From contig JADJAH010000003.1 in NCBI GenBank assembly GCA_016704345.1, positions 248,001 to 312,000 on the forward strand: DNA of 64,000 nt. Reading direction: 5' to 3'. Both the position numbers and the translations under genes were made by a program. Shown piece after piece: positions 9,046 to 17,309 of this stretch; position 1 is the stretch's first letter, and each line of letters starts with the position of its first letter. The notes beneath the pieces are model-generated. The model did not search any database, was not told where the DNA came from, and saw nothing but the letters and a program-made list of their open reading frames with translations. This DNA is from Ignavibacteria bacterium. Lineage in GTDB: Bacteria > Bacteroidota > Ignavibacteria > Tepidaquicellales > Tepidaquicellaceae.

Positions 9046-9300
9046 GAACGAATGATTTATTTATTTATATCAATATAAATTTTTTCGTTGTAAGACTTAA
9101 TGAACAAATCTTATTATTGACATTCATCATATATACATTTGCAAAATGCGTGAATTGAATATTCGCTGTGAGAAGAGACCATGAGCTCCCGTTGGAATTA
9201 GACATGCGGGTCCGTTAACAGGATTTCGGGAAGGCTTCAAATATTTAGGCTTACATTGGTTTAGTTGATTCAATTATTTATTTTGGAAAAAAATTGGAGA
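9046..9300. other. intergenic region between divergent DUF3078 and DUF1761 genes
   Basis: A TACATTTG motif at 9134-9141 matches the TAnnTTTG -7 element of Bacteroidota promoters and reads toward the plus-strand gene; a matching -33 TTG at the usual 19-base spacing is not seen. If used, it gives a leader of about 160 nt holding a GC-richer stretch (9178-9240) that could fold, but matches no riboswitch class I recognise. Confidence 0.35.
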
Positions 9301-9786
9301 ATGAAGACAACAAAGACTGTACAGATAAACCACATAGCAGTGTGGATACTTATTGTATTCAACATGATGTTAAATTTTGTTTGGTATTCCCCATCATTCT
9401 TTCAGAATGACTGGATGAGGCTGTTGGGGAAGACGTCGCAGGAGTTTGAAAATAGTGGACTGATGCGATATGTGGTATTGTTTGTTTCTTCTGCCATAAC
9501 CATTTACACTTTGGCATGGCTGTTTAAGCAATTACAGATAAAGACTTTTTACAAAGGAGTATTCTATGCATTAATTATCTGGTTCGGTTTTAGTTTCTGC
9601 GAAATTCTTTACATCGACAAGAATGAACTCAGACATTACGGTCTTACATGGATCAATGCGGGTAGATCTCTTGTGGCTTTTGTTATATCCGGATTTCTTC
9701 TGGGCTTTTGGAACAGGTTTTCGGAAACCAAAATTCCTGATGTTCCTCCTCTTACTCCTGAACAGCCTGCAGATCAGAATAGATAG
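9301..9786 (+). CDS. DUF1761 family membrane protein
   Basis: A small integral membrane protein of 161 residues with four hydrophobic segments (about 8-28, 58-78, 86-104 and 123-143). The N-terminal NHIAVWILIVFNMMLNFVWYSP, with the W-Y-S-P exit of helix 1, matches the DUF1761 pattern. Function is unknown. The ATG at 9301 is preferred over an in-frame TTG at 9265, because the family start lies here and GGAGA directly precedes it, although that spacing is unusually short. A terminator follows. Confidence 0.72.
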   Translation: MKTTKTVQINHIAVWILIVFNMMLNFVWYSPSFFQNDWMRLLGKTSQEFENSGLMRYVVLFVSSAITIYTLAWLFKQLQIKTFYKGVFYALIIWFGFSFCEILYIDKNELRHYGLTWINAGRSLVAFVISGFLLGFWNRFSETKIPDVPPLTPEQPADQNR

Positions 9787-9837
9787 AACAGACCGTGTTT
9801 TATCGATAAGCAACAACAGATTATGCTATCAACAAAG

Positions 9838-9876
9838 AAAAATCCCGCTTGATAAACTTCAGGCGGGATTTTCTTT
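9838..9876 (+). terminator. intrinsic terminator after the DUF1761 gene
   Basis: AAAATCCCGC and GCGGGATTTT pair around a loop of about 13 nt, followed by CTTTT. It lies downstream of the plus-strand membrane protein gene. Confidence 0.8.
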
Positions 9877-9927
9877 TATCACTTCGAAACCGTTAACTTC
9901 AAAACAGCCGAGAATTTGAACTCAACT

Positions 9928-9964
9928 ATTTCTAATTCTTAATTCCTAATTCCTAATTCTTAAA
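9928..9964. repeat. degenerate 7-bp repeat array, AATTCCT/AATTCTT type
   Basis: Five heptamers of the form AATTC(C/T)T lie just downstream of the stop codon of the minus-strand secreted protein gene that ends at 9972. Confidence 0.85.
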
Positions 9965-9971
9965 TCCAAAA

Positions 9972-11687
9972 TCACGGTCTTACAACTCCAACAAAGTTAA
10001 ATGCATTGTTATCGGCCAGTGATGCATCAGTTGCATCAACAATGTCATCGTAGTTAAGATCAGTTGAAACATATCCATTGACGAAGTTGAAAGCATCATT
10101 GTCAATCAAACCTGCATCGCTTCCGTCAACAGTACCGTCCTGATTTGCATCGCCTGTGAAAAAAGCCATACTGCCGATAAGATCATACATATTGTTCCCG
10201 TAAGCCTGAGTTGGTGAAGTAGTAAAGTCATATCTAAGATAGTATCCGTTGAATGATCTTGGGGTGGAACTCCATGTTTCAATCGAGTTGCGATGCTTTA
10301 CAACAATATAGTAAGGTGTTCCACTTACCGGTGTGTTGAAATTGATGAGTGATGGAATACCCTGACCGCCAACTGCTGTTTTTGATTCAACGAGCGCATA
10401 CGGGGATGATTGGTCTCTCAATTCAACAGTTACAGTATCCTGTGCATTTATTGCCTGGAATTTGAAATTAAGTCTCATTGTAATGTTGTCCAATACGTAT
10501 GGCTCGATGTACTGCATACTTCCTGTGGCAATTGTTCTTACCAAAGCTCCGGTGGCGGAATCGATCTCGTGCGCACCGGCGCCATTTGTTGTCAGATAAT
10601 TACCGTTACCCAGCAAATAGACTCCTCTGTTTCCTGTGATACCCGTCATCAGCTTAACAAAAGAACCGGTTGATGTCAGATATGAAATTCCTGACGGAGG
10701 ACTGAAAGCTGCCACTATTATATTTCCATTTGGAAGCGCCTGAATTTGTTGCGGGAATGCAAAATCAGAACCCACGTAGAATTGGGAGATGAATGTACCA
10801 TTCAGATCAAAATTTGTAATTCGGTTTGTTCCTGAAGAGTTTGTTGTGAGCATATCTGAACCTCTCATCAGAATATCAAACGGGCTGTTGATGTTAGTAT
10901 TAGGGATGAAGGTTCCAAGATGATTTCCGGCTGTGTCGAATTGTTGTATAGTGTTTATATTTGCACCGCTTCCGACAGTTACGAGAAGGGAGTTGTCAGC
11001 CCTGTATCTGATTCCTCTCATGTTGTCAAGGATGCAAGTGATGAGTCCTCCAATTGGCGCAAAGTAGTTATTATATTTACCGTTGGAATTAAATCTTTGA
11101 ACAAGGTCTGATATCTGATCAGCTAACAAAATATCCTTACCGTTGAAATGTGTGAGCGCATGCTTCGGAGTGCTGAGCTGTGGCCTTGCCTGTGGAATGA
11201 AGGCTGTGTCAACAAGGTCTCCGTTTGCAGCATTGAAAAAGTAAACTCTGTCCTGTGTTATATCAGGAACCATGAGATAGCTGACTATTCCCTGACTGTC
11301 GCCAAATTTGAGATCAAAATGTCCACCGGTATTGTCAGTTACATTTCCGTTTCCATAATCTATTCTCGCTCTTGAAAGATCGATACTTGAACGAAGTTCA
11401 TAAAAGAATGCAGTATATCCTCCGTTATAGATATCTGCATAATTGGTTATCACTGAATACACCGGAGCGCCGCTTTCAAGTGACTTTACTTCGGCAATAA
11501 CATTATTCAAAGTCATAATGCTGACCGGCAGATTTTGTCTGATGGCTTCTGCCCTTGCGTTCATAACAACAGACGGATTTTCTTCCGCAGTGATCATGAG
11601 TCTTTCGAAACCAATTACGGGAGACGCGGATGCGTTACTGATAATTACAAAGAAAAGAATCAGCAAGCTTGTTGTAAACTTTAACAT
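9972..11687 (-). CDS. secreted propeller-like protein with KHRNSIETWS/dockerin-like C-terminal module
   Basis: A 571-residue exported protein with a signal peptide (1-21). The middle (about 130-390) has repeated motifs such as GKDILLADQISD, NSLLVTVGSG and NGNIIVAAFSP, each describing a blade of an NHL/SMP-30-like beta-propeller. The last 170 residues form a module shared with the proteins at 33829 and 48222: TVELRDQSSPYALVES, YYIVVKHRNSIETWS, then two calcium-loop-like segments GDANQDGTVDGSD and DLNYDDIVDATD, ending VGVVRP. There is no T9SS tail. A strong AAAGGAG lies about 7 nt before the ATG. Ligand and final location are unknown. Confidence 0.8.
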   Translation of the reverse strand: MLKFTTSLLILFFVIISNASASPVIGFERLMITAEENPSVVMNARAEAIRQNLPVSIMTLNNVIAEVKSLESGAPVYSVITNYADIYNGGYTAFFYELRSSIDLSRARIDYGNGNVTDNTGGHFDLKFGDSQGIVSYLMVPDITQDRVYFFNAANGDLVDTAFIPQARPQLSTPKHALTHFNGKDILLADQISDLVQRFNSNGKYNNYFAPIGGLITCILDNMRGIRYRADNSLLVTVGSGANINTIQQFDTAGNHLGTFIPNTNINSPFDILMRGSDMLTTNSSGTNRITNFDLNGTFISQFYVGSDFAFPQQIQALPNGNIIVAAFSPPSGISYLTSTGSFVKLMTGITGNRGVYLLGNGNYLTTNGAGAHEIDSATGALVRTIATGSMQYIEPYVLDNITMRLNFKFQAINAQDTVTVELRDQSSPYALVESKTAVGGQGIPSLINFNTPVSGTPYYIVVKHRNSIETWSSTPRSFNGYYLRYDFTTSPTQAYGNNMYDLIGSMAFFTGDANQDGTVDGSDAGLIDNDAFNFVNGYVSTDLNYDDIVDATDASLADNNAFNFVGVVRP

Positions 11688-11780
11688 TTGAAACTCCTTT
11701 AAAAAATTTTAGAAAAGTGAATTGCTGGATGCGTAAATATAGCAAAAACTTTTCAAAAATTACTTTGAATATGCCGTATG

Positions 11781-11822
11781 AAAAAAGAAACTGCCGTGAA
11801 AAGGGATTATCACGGCAGTTTC
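11781..11822 (-). terminator. minus-strand intrinsic terminator with no intact gene before it
   Basis: A perfect 13-bp stem (GAAACTGCCGTGA / TCACGGCAGTTTC) with a 10-nt loop is followed on the minus strand by six T residues. The next intact gene upstream reads the other way, so it probably belonged to the decayed gene at 11830-11985. Confidence 0.75.
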
Positions 11823-11829
11823 GGAGGAG

Positions 11830-11985
11830 GAAGAAGAAAATGAATGGAACTATTTCTTCTTGCTTTGTAACAATTACAATCGGGTAAATTCCGGGTCAAA
11901 AAAAGTAAGGTGTTCCGTTTACAGCGCTAAGGAAGGAAAGCGCATCCGGAACACCTTGACCACCCAATCTAAAAAAACTATCAAA
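11830..11985 (-). pseudogene. remnant of the KHRNSIETWS C-terminal module
   Basis: Minus-strand translation gives LGGQGVPDALSFLSAVNGTPYFF, then a stop. The functional copy in the adjacent gene reads VGGQGIPSLINFNTPVSGTPYYI at the same place in its module. After the stop another frame gives IVIVTKQEE, reminiscent of YIVVKHRNSIE. Only about 75 bp is clearly alike; the rest is eroded. It lies just upstream of the intact gene, so a former tandem copy is likely. Confidence 0.6.
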
Positions 11986-12206
11986 CTATTAACTTCAAGA
12001 ATTTCAAATTGATGTTTTGAAACTGGACCAATCACTGTCAACCTGCGCATTCACATCATACACAACAAACCGAAACACATCTCTGTAAACTTTTGAACTT
12101 CAAAATAAATATGTGAAGTTCATTCTGCAAATGGCAAATATCAATATCTTCACCATATAATTGAGCTGTATTTTTGAGTAATAATCATAAATTGAGGAAA
12201 ACAAGT

Positions 12207-13676
12207 ATGAAATCTTCACCAACCCCGAATATCAAGCTGATACAGTCTCTTCAGCTGCTTTCAAAGGAAGAAATGCAAAGGTTCATTGACTTTGCTGAAT
12301 CAAAATATTTTTCCGGAGAAAGAAAGTATAGAATATCTATGGAAAGCATGAAGAAACTTCATCTGACAGGATTTCACGGTATGTCTAATGCAAAGCTGCT
12401 TACACACTTATCCAGCGAACTCGGAATAAGCAACCGTACTTTACTAAACAGATTATCCGAACTTTATCTCATCTTTGAAAACTTTCTCATAATTGAACAG
12501 CTTAAGAATAATGTCGTTGAAAAAGATTTACTGCTCTTAACTTCTCTTTTTAACAGAAAGGGATTCAGATTGTTCGACTATCTGTCTAAGAAGGTAAAAA
12601 AATCAGACGGGTTTTTGGGTATGGATCTTCAGACACTTGAGAATTTAAGTAAGATCGGTCATCTGGAATCTATTGCTGCTTTTGAAAAAGGGTATTACAA
12701 GGAGTATCAGCGTCTGAGTTCTGCACTTTCAATTTTTGCAACTGCGCATTTTCTGATAAGTCTCTTCAGGGATTCGAGTGAAAAGATACAACAGGGGATT
12801 GCAGGATTGTCTCCGGGAAAATTGTACTCAAATATCATAATTGAGAGTATGAACTTGGACAAAATGCTCAAGTTGCTGAAAGAAGAAGATATCTTGTTAT
12901 ATAATTATGTGATGATTTATTATTTGACCTACAAATGCTTCAGTGATAATTCGGACACATCATATTTTAACAAAGCAAGAAAGATTCACAAACAAATACT
13001 TAACGATATCACTGCTGAAGAAAATGAGTCCATCTATTTTGCATTCACAACTTATTGCATAAATCAGGTAAGCATTGGCAAAGATGAATTTTACAGAACA
13101 ATCTTTGATATCATAAAGGAGAAATTGAGCTTCGGATATGATTCAGAATTGCGTAAGAACAATTATCCGGTCAACAATTTCAGAGATTATGTAATAATAG
13201 GGTTACGTGTAGGGGAGATTGATTGGGTCAGGACTTTCATATCCAAATATGCACCTTTGCTTCCGGATTCTTACAGGGTTGATGAAACAAATATTTCCTT
13301 TGGAAGGATCGCCCTGTATGAAGGAGAGTTCGAAGTAGCGCTTAAGCATCTGGAAAAAATCAAAAAGAAGAATTACCTCCACTACCTTGATACTTTGACA
13401 TTACGAATCAGATCTTACTGTGAACTTGACAGAACAGACGATGCATACCTTGAGATCGAAAGGCTGAAGCAGTATGTGAGTTATCACAATGAAATTCCGG
13501 AGGCATTAATGAAAGATCATACTTATTTTATCAATGATGTGCTTGCGCTCTTAAGGTATTCCGAAAAGCAATTGACATCTAACGACCTTATGTACAAGCT
13601 TGGCAACAGGAAGTCCCATAAGCCACGACCCTGGATTGCGGAAAAATTCAATAAGATCCTGGACAAAAGAAAATGA
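12207..13676 (+). CDS. SPYFN-type helical-repeat protein, paralog A
   Basis: An all-helical protein of about 489 residues without signal peptide. It starts with LIQSLQLLSKEEMQRFIDFAESKYFSG, the same pattern as in the proteins at 32082 and 46731 (short helix, K/N-EE, aromatic, then S-x-Y-F). The rest is a chain of helix pairs resembling TPR/solenoid units; near the end comes YEGEFEVALKHLEKIKKKNYLHYLDTL. I cannot assign a function; a scaffold or regulator is plausible. The ATG at 12207 is preferred over an upstream TTG at 12174, because GAGGAAA is correctly spaced before it. Confidence 0.75.
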   Translation: MKSSPTPNIKLIQSLQLLSKEEMQRFIDFAESKYFSGERKYRISMESMKKLHLTGFHGMSNAKLLTHLSSELGISNRTLLNRLSELYLIFENFLIIEQLKNNVVEKDLLLLTSLFNRKGFRLFDYLSKKVKKSDGFLGMDLQTLENLSKIGHLESIAAFEKGYYKEYQRLSSALSIFATAHFLISLFRDSSEKIQQGIAGLSPGKLYSNIIIESMNLDKMLKLLKEEDILLYNYVMIYYLTYKCFSDNSDTSYFNKARKIHKQILNDITAEENESIYFAFTTYCINQVSIGKDEFYRTIFDIIKEKLSFGYDSELRKNNYPVNNFRDYVIIGLRVGEIDWVRTFISKYAPLLPDSYRVDETNISFGRIALYEGEFEVALKHLEKIKKKNYLHYLDTLTLRIRSYCELDRTDDAYLEIERLKQYVSYHNEIPEALMKDHTYFINDVLALLRYSEKQLTSNDLMYKLGNRKSHKPRPWIAEKFNKILDKRK

Positions 13677-13823
13677 TGGTGTACATCATGATTTATTTTT
13701 TCCTGTACATTCAGAAACAGTATTTAGACTGTTAACTTGTCTTGTCTAATTATGCTTCATTTCAAAATATAGATATAAATCATATATTGACCCGCCACAA
13801 ATTTTTTGAATCAACTTAACTAA

Positions 13824-15161
13824 ATGGCCAAAAAATCCGGCAAGATATTCATACTAGATACCAACGTAATCCTTCACGATGCTTCCTGCATTCATCAGTT
13901 CAAAGAGAATGATATTGTAATTCCAATAACAGTCATTGAAGAACTCGATCACTTTAAACGCGGCTCACAGGTAATTAACCTTAACGCAAGAGAATTTGCT
14001 CGCACTCTCGATTCAATGACCGGCTCGGCCTTGTTTAACGGAGGCATATCACTCGGGAAAGGCAGAGGCAAGGTGCGAATAGCACTGACAAGAGGTCTTA
14101 ATGATGAAATCAGAGAGATCTTCAAAGACGATAATCCTGATCACAGAATTCTTTCGACTGCACTTGAAGTTTCTCGTGCGGATAAGAAAAGATCAGTCAT
14201 ACTTGTCTCAAAAGATGTGAACCTCCGCATGAAAGCAAAGGCGCTCGGATTGCCCGCGGAAGACTACACAACGGATCGTATTGGAAGTATTGAAGAGCTG
14301 TACAGCGGCAAGGAAACGATTGACGACTTTGACGACGAAATATTACAGAAACTTTATTCTCCGCCGTTTGAAGTTCCGTTGAAAGACTTTGACAATAAGC
14401 TTAAAGGTGAAGTGTTGCCTAACAAGTTTTATATTCTCAGAAATACAAATCGCTCGGTTCTTTCTCACCTTGATCAGCAGAAAGAAGTGATGAGAAGAGT
14501 CGACAAGATAGAAACCTACGGCATTAAATCCAGAAACGCCGAGCAGACTTTTGCCGTTGACGCGCTGACTAACACGAACATTCCCCTTGTCTCAATTACG
14601 GGCAAAGCAGGAACAGGCAAGACACTTCTTGCCATAGCCTCGGCTTTGCATTCGAAGAAGAATTACAGGCAGATCTACATCGCAAGACCTGTTGTGCCGC
14701 TCAGCAATAAAGATATCGGATACCTTCCCGGTGACATTGAGGATAAACTCGCGCCATATATGCAGCCGCTCTGGGATAACATAAAAGTAATTCAGGATCA
14801 GTACAATGAAACGGATAAGCAGCATCAGCAGATCACGCAAATGATAAAAGATCACAAACTCATGATCGAACCGCTAAGTTATATTCGCGGACGAAGCCTT
14901 CAAAGGATCTTCTTCATAGTTGATGAAGCGCAGAATCTTACTCCGCATGAGATCAAGACTATCATTACCAGGGTAGGGGAAGGAGCGAAGCTTGTATTTA
15001 CCGGCGATATTTATCAGATCGATCATCCTTATCTTGATTCACAGTCAAATGGACTTTCATATCTTATAGATCACTTCAAAGGACAGAAGCTTTATGCACA
15101 TGTGAATCTCGTCAAAGGTGAAAGATCAGAACTCGCTGAACTTGCAGCCAACCTTCTTTAA
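13824..15161 (+). CDS. PhoH2 protein: PIN ribonuclease domain fused to PhoH ATPase
   Basis: A 445-residue fusion. Residues 8-150 form a PIN nuclease domain beginning FILDTNVILHD (Asp12 and Asn14 acidic/polar cluster), with DDNPDHRIL and VSKDVNLRMKA as further active-site strands. Residues 235-445 are a PhoH P-loop ATPase: Walker A GKAGTGKT (260-267) and Walker B FFIVDEAQ (Asp367, Glu368), then VFTGD. PhoH2 proteins unwind and cut RNA in an ATP-dependent way. It is the first gene of an operon with the HAD phosphatase (4-bp gap) and a GNAT gene. Confidence 0.93.
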   Translation: MAKKSGKIFILDTNVILHDASCIHQFKENDIVIPITVIEELDHFKRGSQVINLNAREFARTLDSMTGSALFNGGISLGKGRGKVRIALTRGLNDEIREIFKDDNPDHRILSTALEVSRADKKRSVILVSKDVNLRMKAKALGLPAEDYTTDRIGSIEELYSGKETIDDFDDEILQKLYSPPFEVPLKDFDNKLKGEVLPNKFYILRNTNRSVLSHLDQQKEVMRRVDKIETYGIKSRNAEQTFAVDALTNTNIPLVSITGKAGTGKTLLAIASALHSKKNYRQIYIARPVVPLSNKDIGYLPGDIEDKLAPYMQPLWDNIKVIQDQYNETDKQHQQITQMIKDHKLMIEPLSYIRGRSLQRIFFIVDEAQNLTPHEIKTIITRVGEGAKLVFTGDIYQIDHPYLDSQSNGLSYLIDHFKGQKLYAHVNLVKGERSELAELAANLL

Positions 15162-15165
15162 CAAA

Positions 15166-15846
15166 ATGAGTAAACCTGCCGGCAGAGCAGTCATCTTTGA
15201 TATGGACGGAGTTCTGATTGATTCAGAACCGCTTTACACCGAGATGAATAAAGAGCTCTTCGCAGAACTCGGAATAAATATGGATCCTTCCGAATATCAC
15301 CAATTTGTCGGGATGTCGTCGCCATTAATGTGGACAATGATAAGGGACAATTACTCACTTCAACCGAGTGTTGTGGAACTGATGAACATGGAAAAAGCCA
15401 GAATTCACAAACTGCTTAGTTCAGACAGAATATCATCTCCGATAGGAGGAGTGGAGAACCTGCTTGATGCACTGAAGGATATTGGGATCATCATGAGCGT
15501 TGCATCATCATCAGCGAGAAAGAATGTAGAGACGGTGCTGAAGAAATTGGATCTGGAAAAATATTTTGCCGGCATAGTGTGCGGAGAAGACATTGAGAAC
15601 GGCAAACCTGCTCCTGACATTTTTCTAAAGGCCTCAGAACTTATGAGTACACAGCCTGTCAATTGTGTAGTTATAGAAGATTCCTACAACGGACTGTGCG
15701 GCGCAAAAGCCGCTGGCATGCGGTGTATCGGTTATGCCGGTGATCCCTCTTCAAAACAGGATCTCACCGGTGCAGACATGATAGTGAAGTCATTTCAAAA
15801 AGTAGATATTGACAAAATGATCAGGTTCATATTGAGTGAGAATTAG
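15166..15846 (+). CDS. HAD family phosphatase, beta-phosphoglucomutase-like subgroup
   Basis: A 226-residue HAD-superfamily subfamily IA enzyme. Motif I is IFDMDGVLIDSEP (nucleophile and acid Asp), motif II SVASSSARKN, motif III lysine in GKPAPDIF, motif IV VVIEDSYNG. An alpha-helical cap lies between motifs I and II (about residues 20-85). The physiological substrate is probably a sugar phosphate or other small phosphoester. The frame opens upstream inside phoH, but the ATG at 15166, four bases past the phoH stop, places motif I at the expected position. Confidence 0.9.
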   Translation: MSKPAGRAVIFDMDGVLIDSEPLYTEMNKELFAELGINMDPSEYHQFVGMSSPLMWTMIRDNYSLQPSVVELMNMEKARIHKLLSSDRISSPIGGVENLLDALKDIGIIMSVASSSARKNVETVLKKLDLEKYFAGIVCGEDIENGKPAPDIFLKASELMSTQPVNCVVIEDSYNGLCGAKAAGMRCIGYAGDPSSKQDLTGADMIVKSFQKVDIDKMIRFILSEN

Positions 15847-15847
15847 A

Positions 15848-16402
15848 ATGTCTTACATCAATTCATCCAGAAGAAAATCGAAGAAAGACAAAGAGATCCT
15901 GCTCAGGAACGCTACTGTAAATGATGCGATTGAGATTGTTCGTATAAAGTCTGAGATTATCGGAGAAGAAATTTTCATGCTGAGGGAAACGGTCGAAGCA
16001 AGTCTTAATGCGGATTCTGAAAGAGAGGAGATCTTTGATCATCTCAATCGCGAAGGCTCGGTTTACATAGTCGCAGAGTGTGACGGACATGTGATCGGCT
16101 TTCTGGAATTCCTTAACGGCTCGCTGAAGCGAATCCGGCACTCGGGAATGTTCTCCATGTATATAAGAAAAGATTTTCGCGAAGAAGGAATTGGCTCTAT
16201 GCTGCTTGAAGAGCTTATAAGATGGGCGGAGAGCAATCCCCTTATTGAGAAGCTCACACTGGCAGTATTCTCAACCAATACAAGAGCCAGGATGCTATAT
16301 GAAAAATTCGGATTCCTTGTGGAAGGCAATTGTCCTCGCGATATGAAACTTTCCGACGGAACTTACATAGACAGCATTCTGATGTACCGGTTCGTCAAGT
16401 GA
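15848..16402 (+). CDS. GNAT family N-acetyltransferase
   Basis: A 184-residue acetyltransferase. The acetyl-CoA loop is MYIRKDFREEGIGSMLLEEL and the C-terminal motif is NTRARMLYEKFGFLVEG, followed by a RimJ/RimI-like strand with MYRFVK at the end. A basic N-terminus (SSRRKSKKDK) precedes the fold. The start at 15848 lies one base after the HAD stop; a GTG four codons upstream is less likely. It closes the phoH2 operon and converges on the DUF3298 gene with a gap of only three bases; no terminator was seen there. Confidence 0.88.
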   Translation: MSYINSSRRKSKKDKEILLRNATVNDAIEIVRIKSEIIGEEIFMLRETVEASLNADSEREEIFDHLNREGSVYIVAECDGHVIGFLEFLNGSLKRIRHSGMFSMYIRKDFREEGIGSMLLEELIRWAESNPLIEKLTLAVFSTNTRARMLYEKFGFLVEGNCPRDMKLSDGTYIDSILMYRFVK

Positions 16403-16405
16403 TCT

Positions 16406-17152
16406 TTATCTGTACATGTACTCAAGCGGACCTTTCGGATCGATCATTGCATTCATGTCTGCAAGCGCTATTGAAACTGTTTGTATGCCCATGACATAAG
16501 GACCCGCCTGATACGGGTTGAAAACAATTCGTAAAGAATCATTCTCCACATACCAGTTTCTGTAATTTTCTTCTTTGGCGGATGTGCCTTCGTCTATCAT
16601 ATCAATAATATTGTCGTATCCTTCACTGCGAGCTATTTCCCGTAGTTTGGAATTACAGTATCCATTGAGAAACCCAAGATAATCCGAATTCTTTCTGAAT
16701 AATTTTCCCAGTGAATCAATTTCACCGTAAGCAATTGTGCTGTAATTGTAAGCAGTAATTGTTGTCATCGGATGAGCGGCTCCGGAATAATAGCTGAACT
16801 TAGTGAATGTTGCCGAGAATAGGGTGCCTCCAGAAACACTTGCCACGCCGCTAATATCCAGTTGACTCCCGTTTCCGTTGATTGACTTATTCTCCAGTTC
16901 ATTAACTCCTTTCTCAAAATCCGAAACCATGCCGGTTACATATTTCTTAATCCCTTCATTGATGTCTGATGCTATACCTCTCGCACCCATGAGTGCATCG
17001 GGTCCAAAGTCAACTTGAGGATAAGAAGCTTTGATTTCAAAGCTAAGTTCTTTGCTGTTCTTTACAAGTTCTTTGTAAGTTATGTTCATCACCTGAGAGT
17101 GGCACATGCTTGTAGCAGCAATCATGAACAGAAGGGCAAATAGTCTTTTCAT
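16406..17152 (-). CDS. secreted DUF4163/DUF3298 (RsiV-like) domain protein
   Basis: An exported protein of 248 residues; the signal peptide covers about residues 1-19 (cut near MCHSQ). The middle shows FSYYSGAAHPMTTITAYNY, the conserved Y-x-x-GAAHP block of the DUF3298 domain, and the end has VFNPYQAGPYVMGIQTVSI, its F-x-PY-x-GPYA motif. In Bacillus RsiV this fold binds lysozyme; here only the fold is supported. No transmembrane anchor is visible beyond the signal peptide. Confidence 0.8.
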   Translation of the reverse strand: MKRLFALLFMIAATSMCHSQVMNITYKELVKNSKELSFEIKASYPQVDFGPDALMGARGIASDINEGIKKYVTGMVSDFEKGVNELENKSINGNGSQLDISGVASVSGGTLFSATFTKFSYYSGAAHPMTTITAYNYSTIAYGEIDSLGKLFRKNSDYLGFLNGYCNSKLREIARSEGYDNIIDMIDEGTSAKEENYRNWYVENDSLRIVFNPYQAGPYVMGIQTVSIALADMNAMIDPKGPLEYMYR

Positions 17153-17231
17153 TGTCAGGAATAATTTGGTGAAATCTACAAAAGTTGATTCTAAGTTGCC
17201 TTACAGAATTTAGTTCGCGATCTTTGTTAAC

Positions 17232-17262
17232 AAGAAAAGGGGACTTGATGTTCAAGTCCCGC
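17232..17262 (-). terminator. minus-strand terminator after the T9SS gene at 17310
   Basis: GGGACTTGA and TCAAGTCCC pair around a 3-nt loop; on the minus strand the stem is followed by CTTTTC. It lies downstream of the minus-strand gene ending at 17310. Confidence 0.65.
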
Positions 17263-17309
17263 TTTCAGAAAGGATATAGTACTCGGAATTAGTTAGGTGT
17301 CATTTGTCC

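Larger units (their letters stand above)
11688..12206. other. 519-bp intergenic region with module remnant and minus-strand hairpin
   Basis: Holds the leader of the minus-strand gene ending at 9972, a strong hairpin at 11787-11822, and a short decayed copy of the C-terminal module of that gene (11830-11985). Nothing recognisable was seen between 11985 and 12200 apart from AT-rich sequence that must hold the promoter of the plus-strand gene at 12207. Confidence 0.6.

Noticed and set aside
9178..9240. A riboswitch in the leader of the DUF1761 gene
   Set aside because: No class-specific core was recognised; only the possibility of folding remains.
11900..11957. Minus-strand terminator at the nested hairpin
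   Set aside because: The pairing follows from coding sequence of the decayed module; a stronger terminator lies just downstream at 11781-11822.
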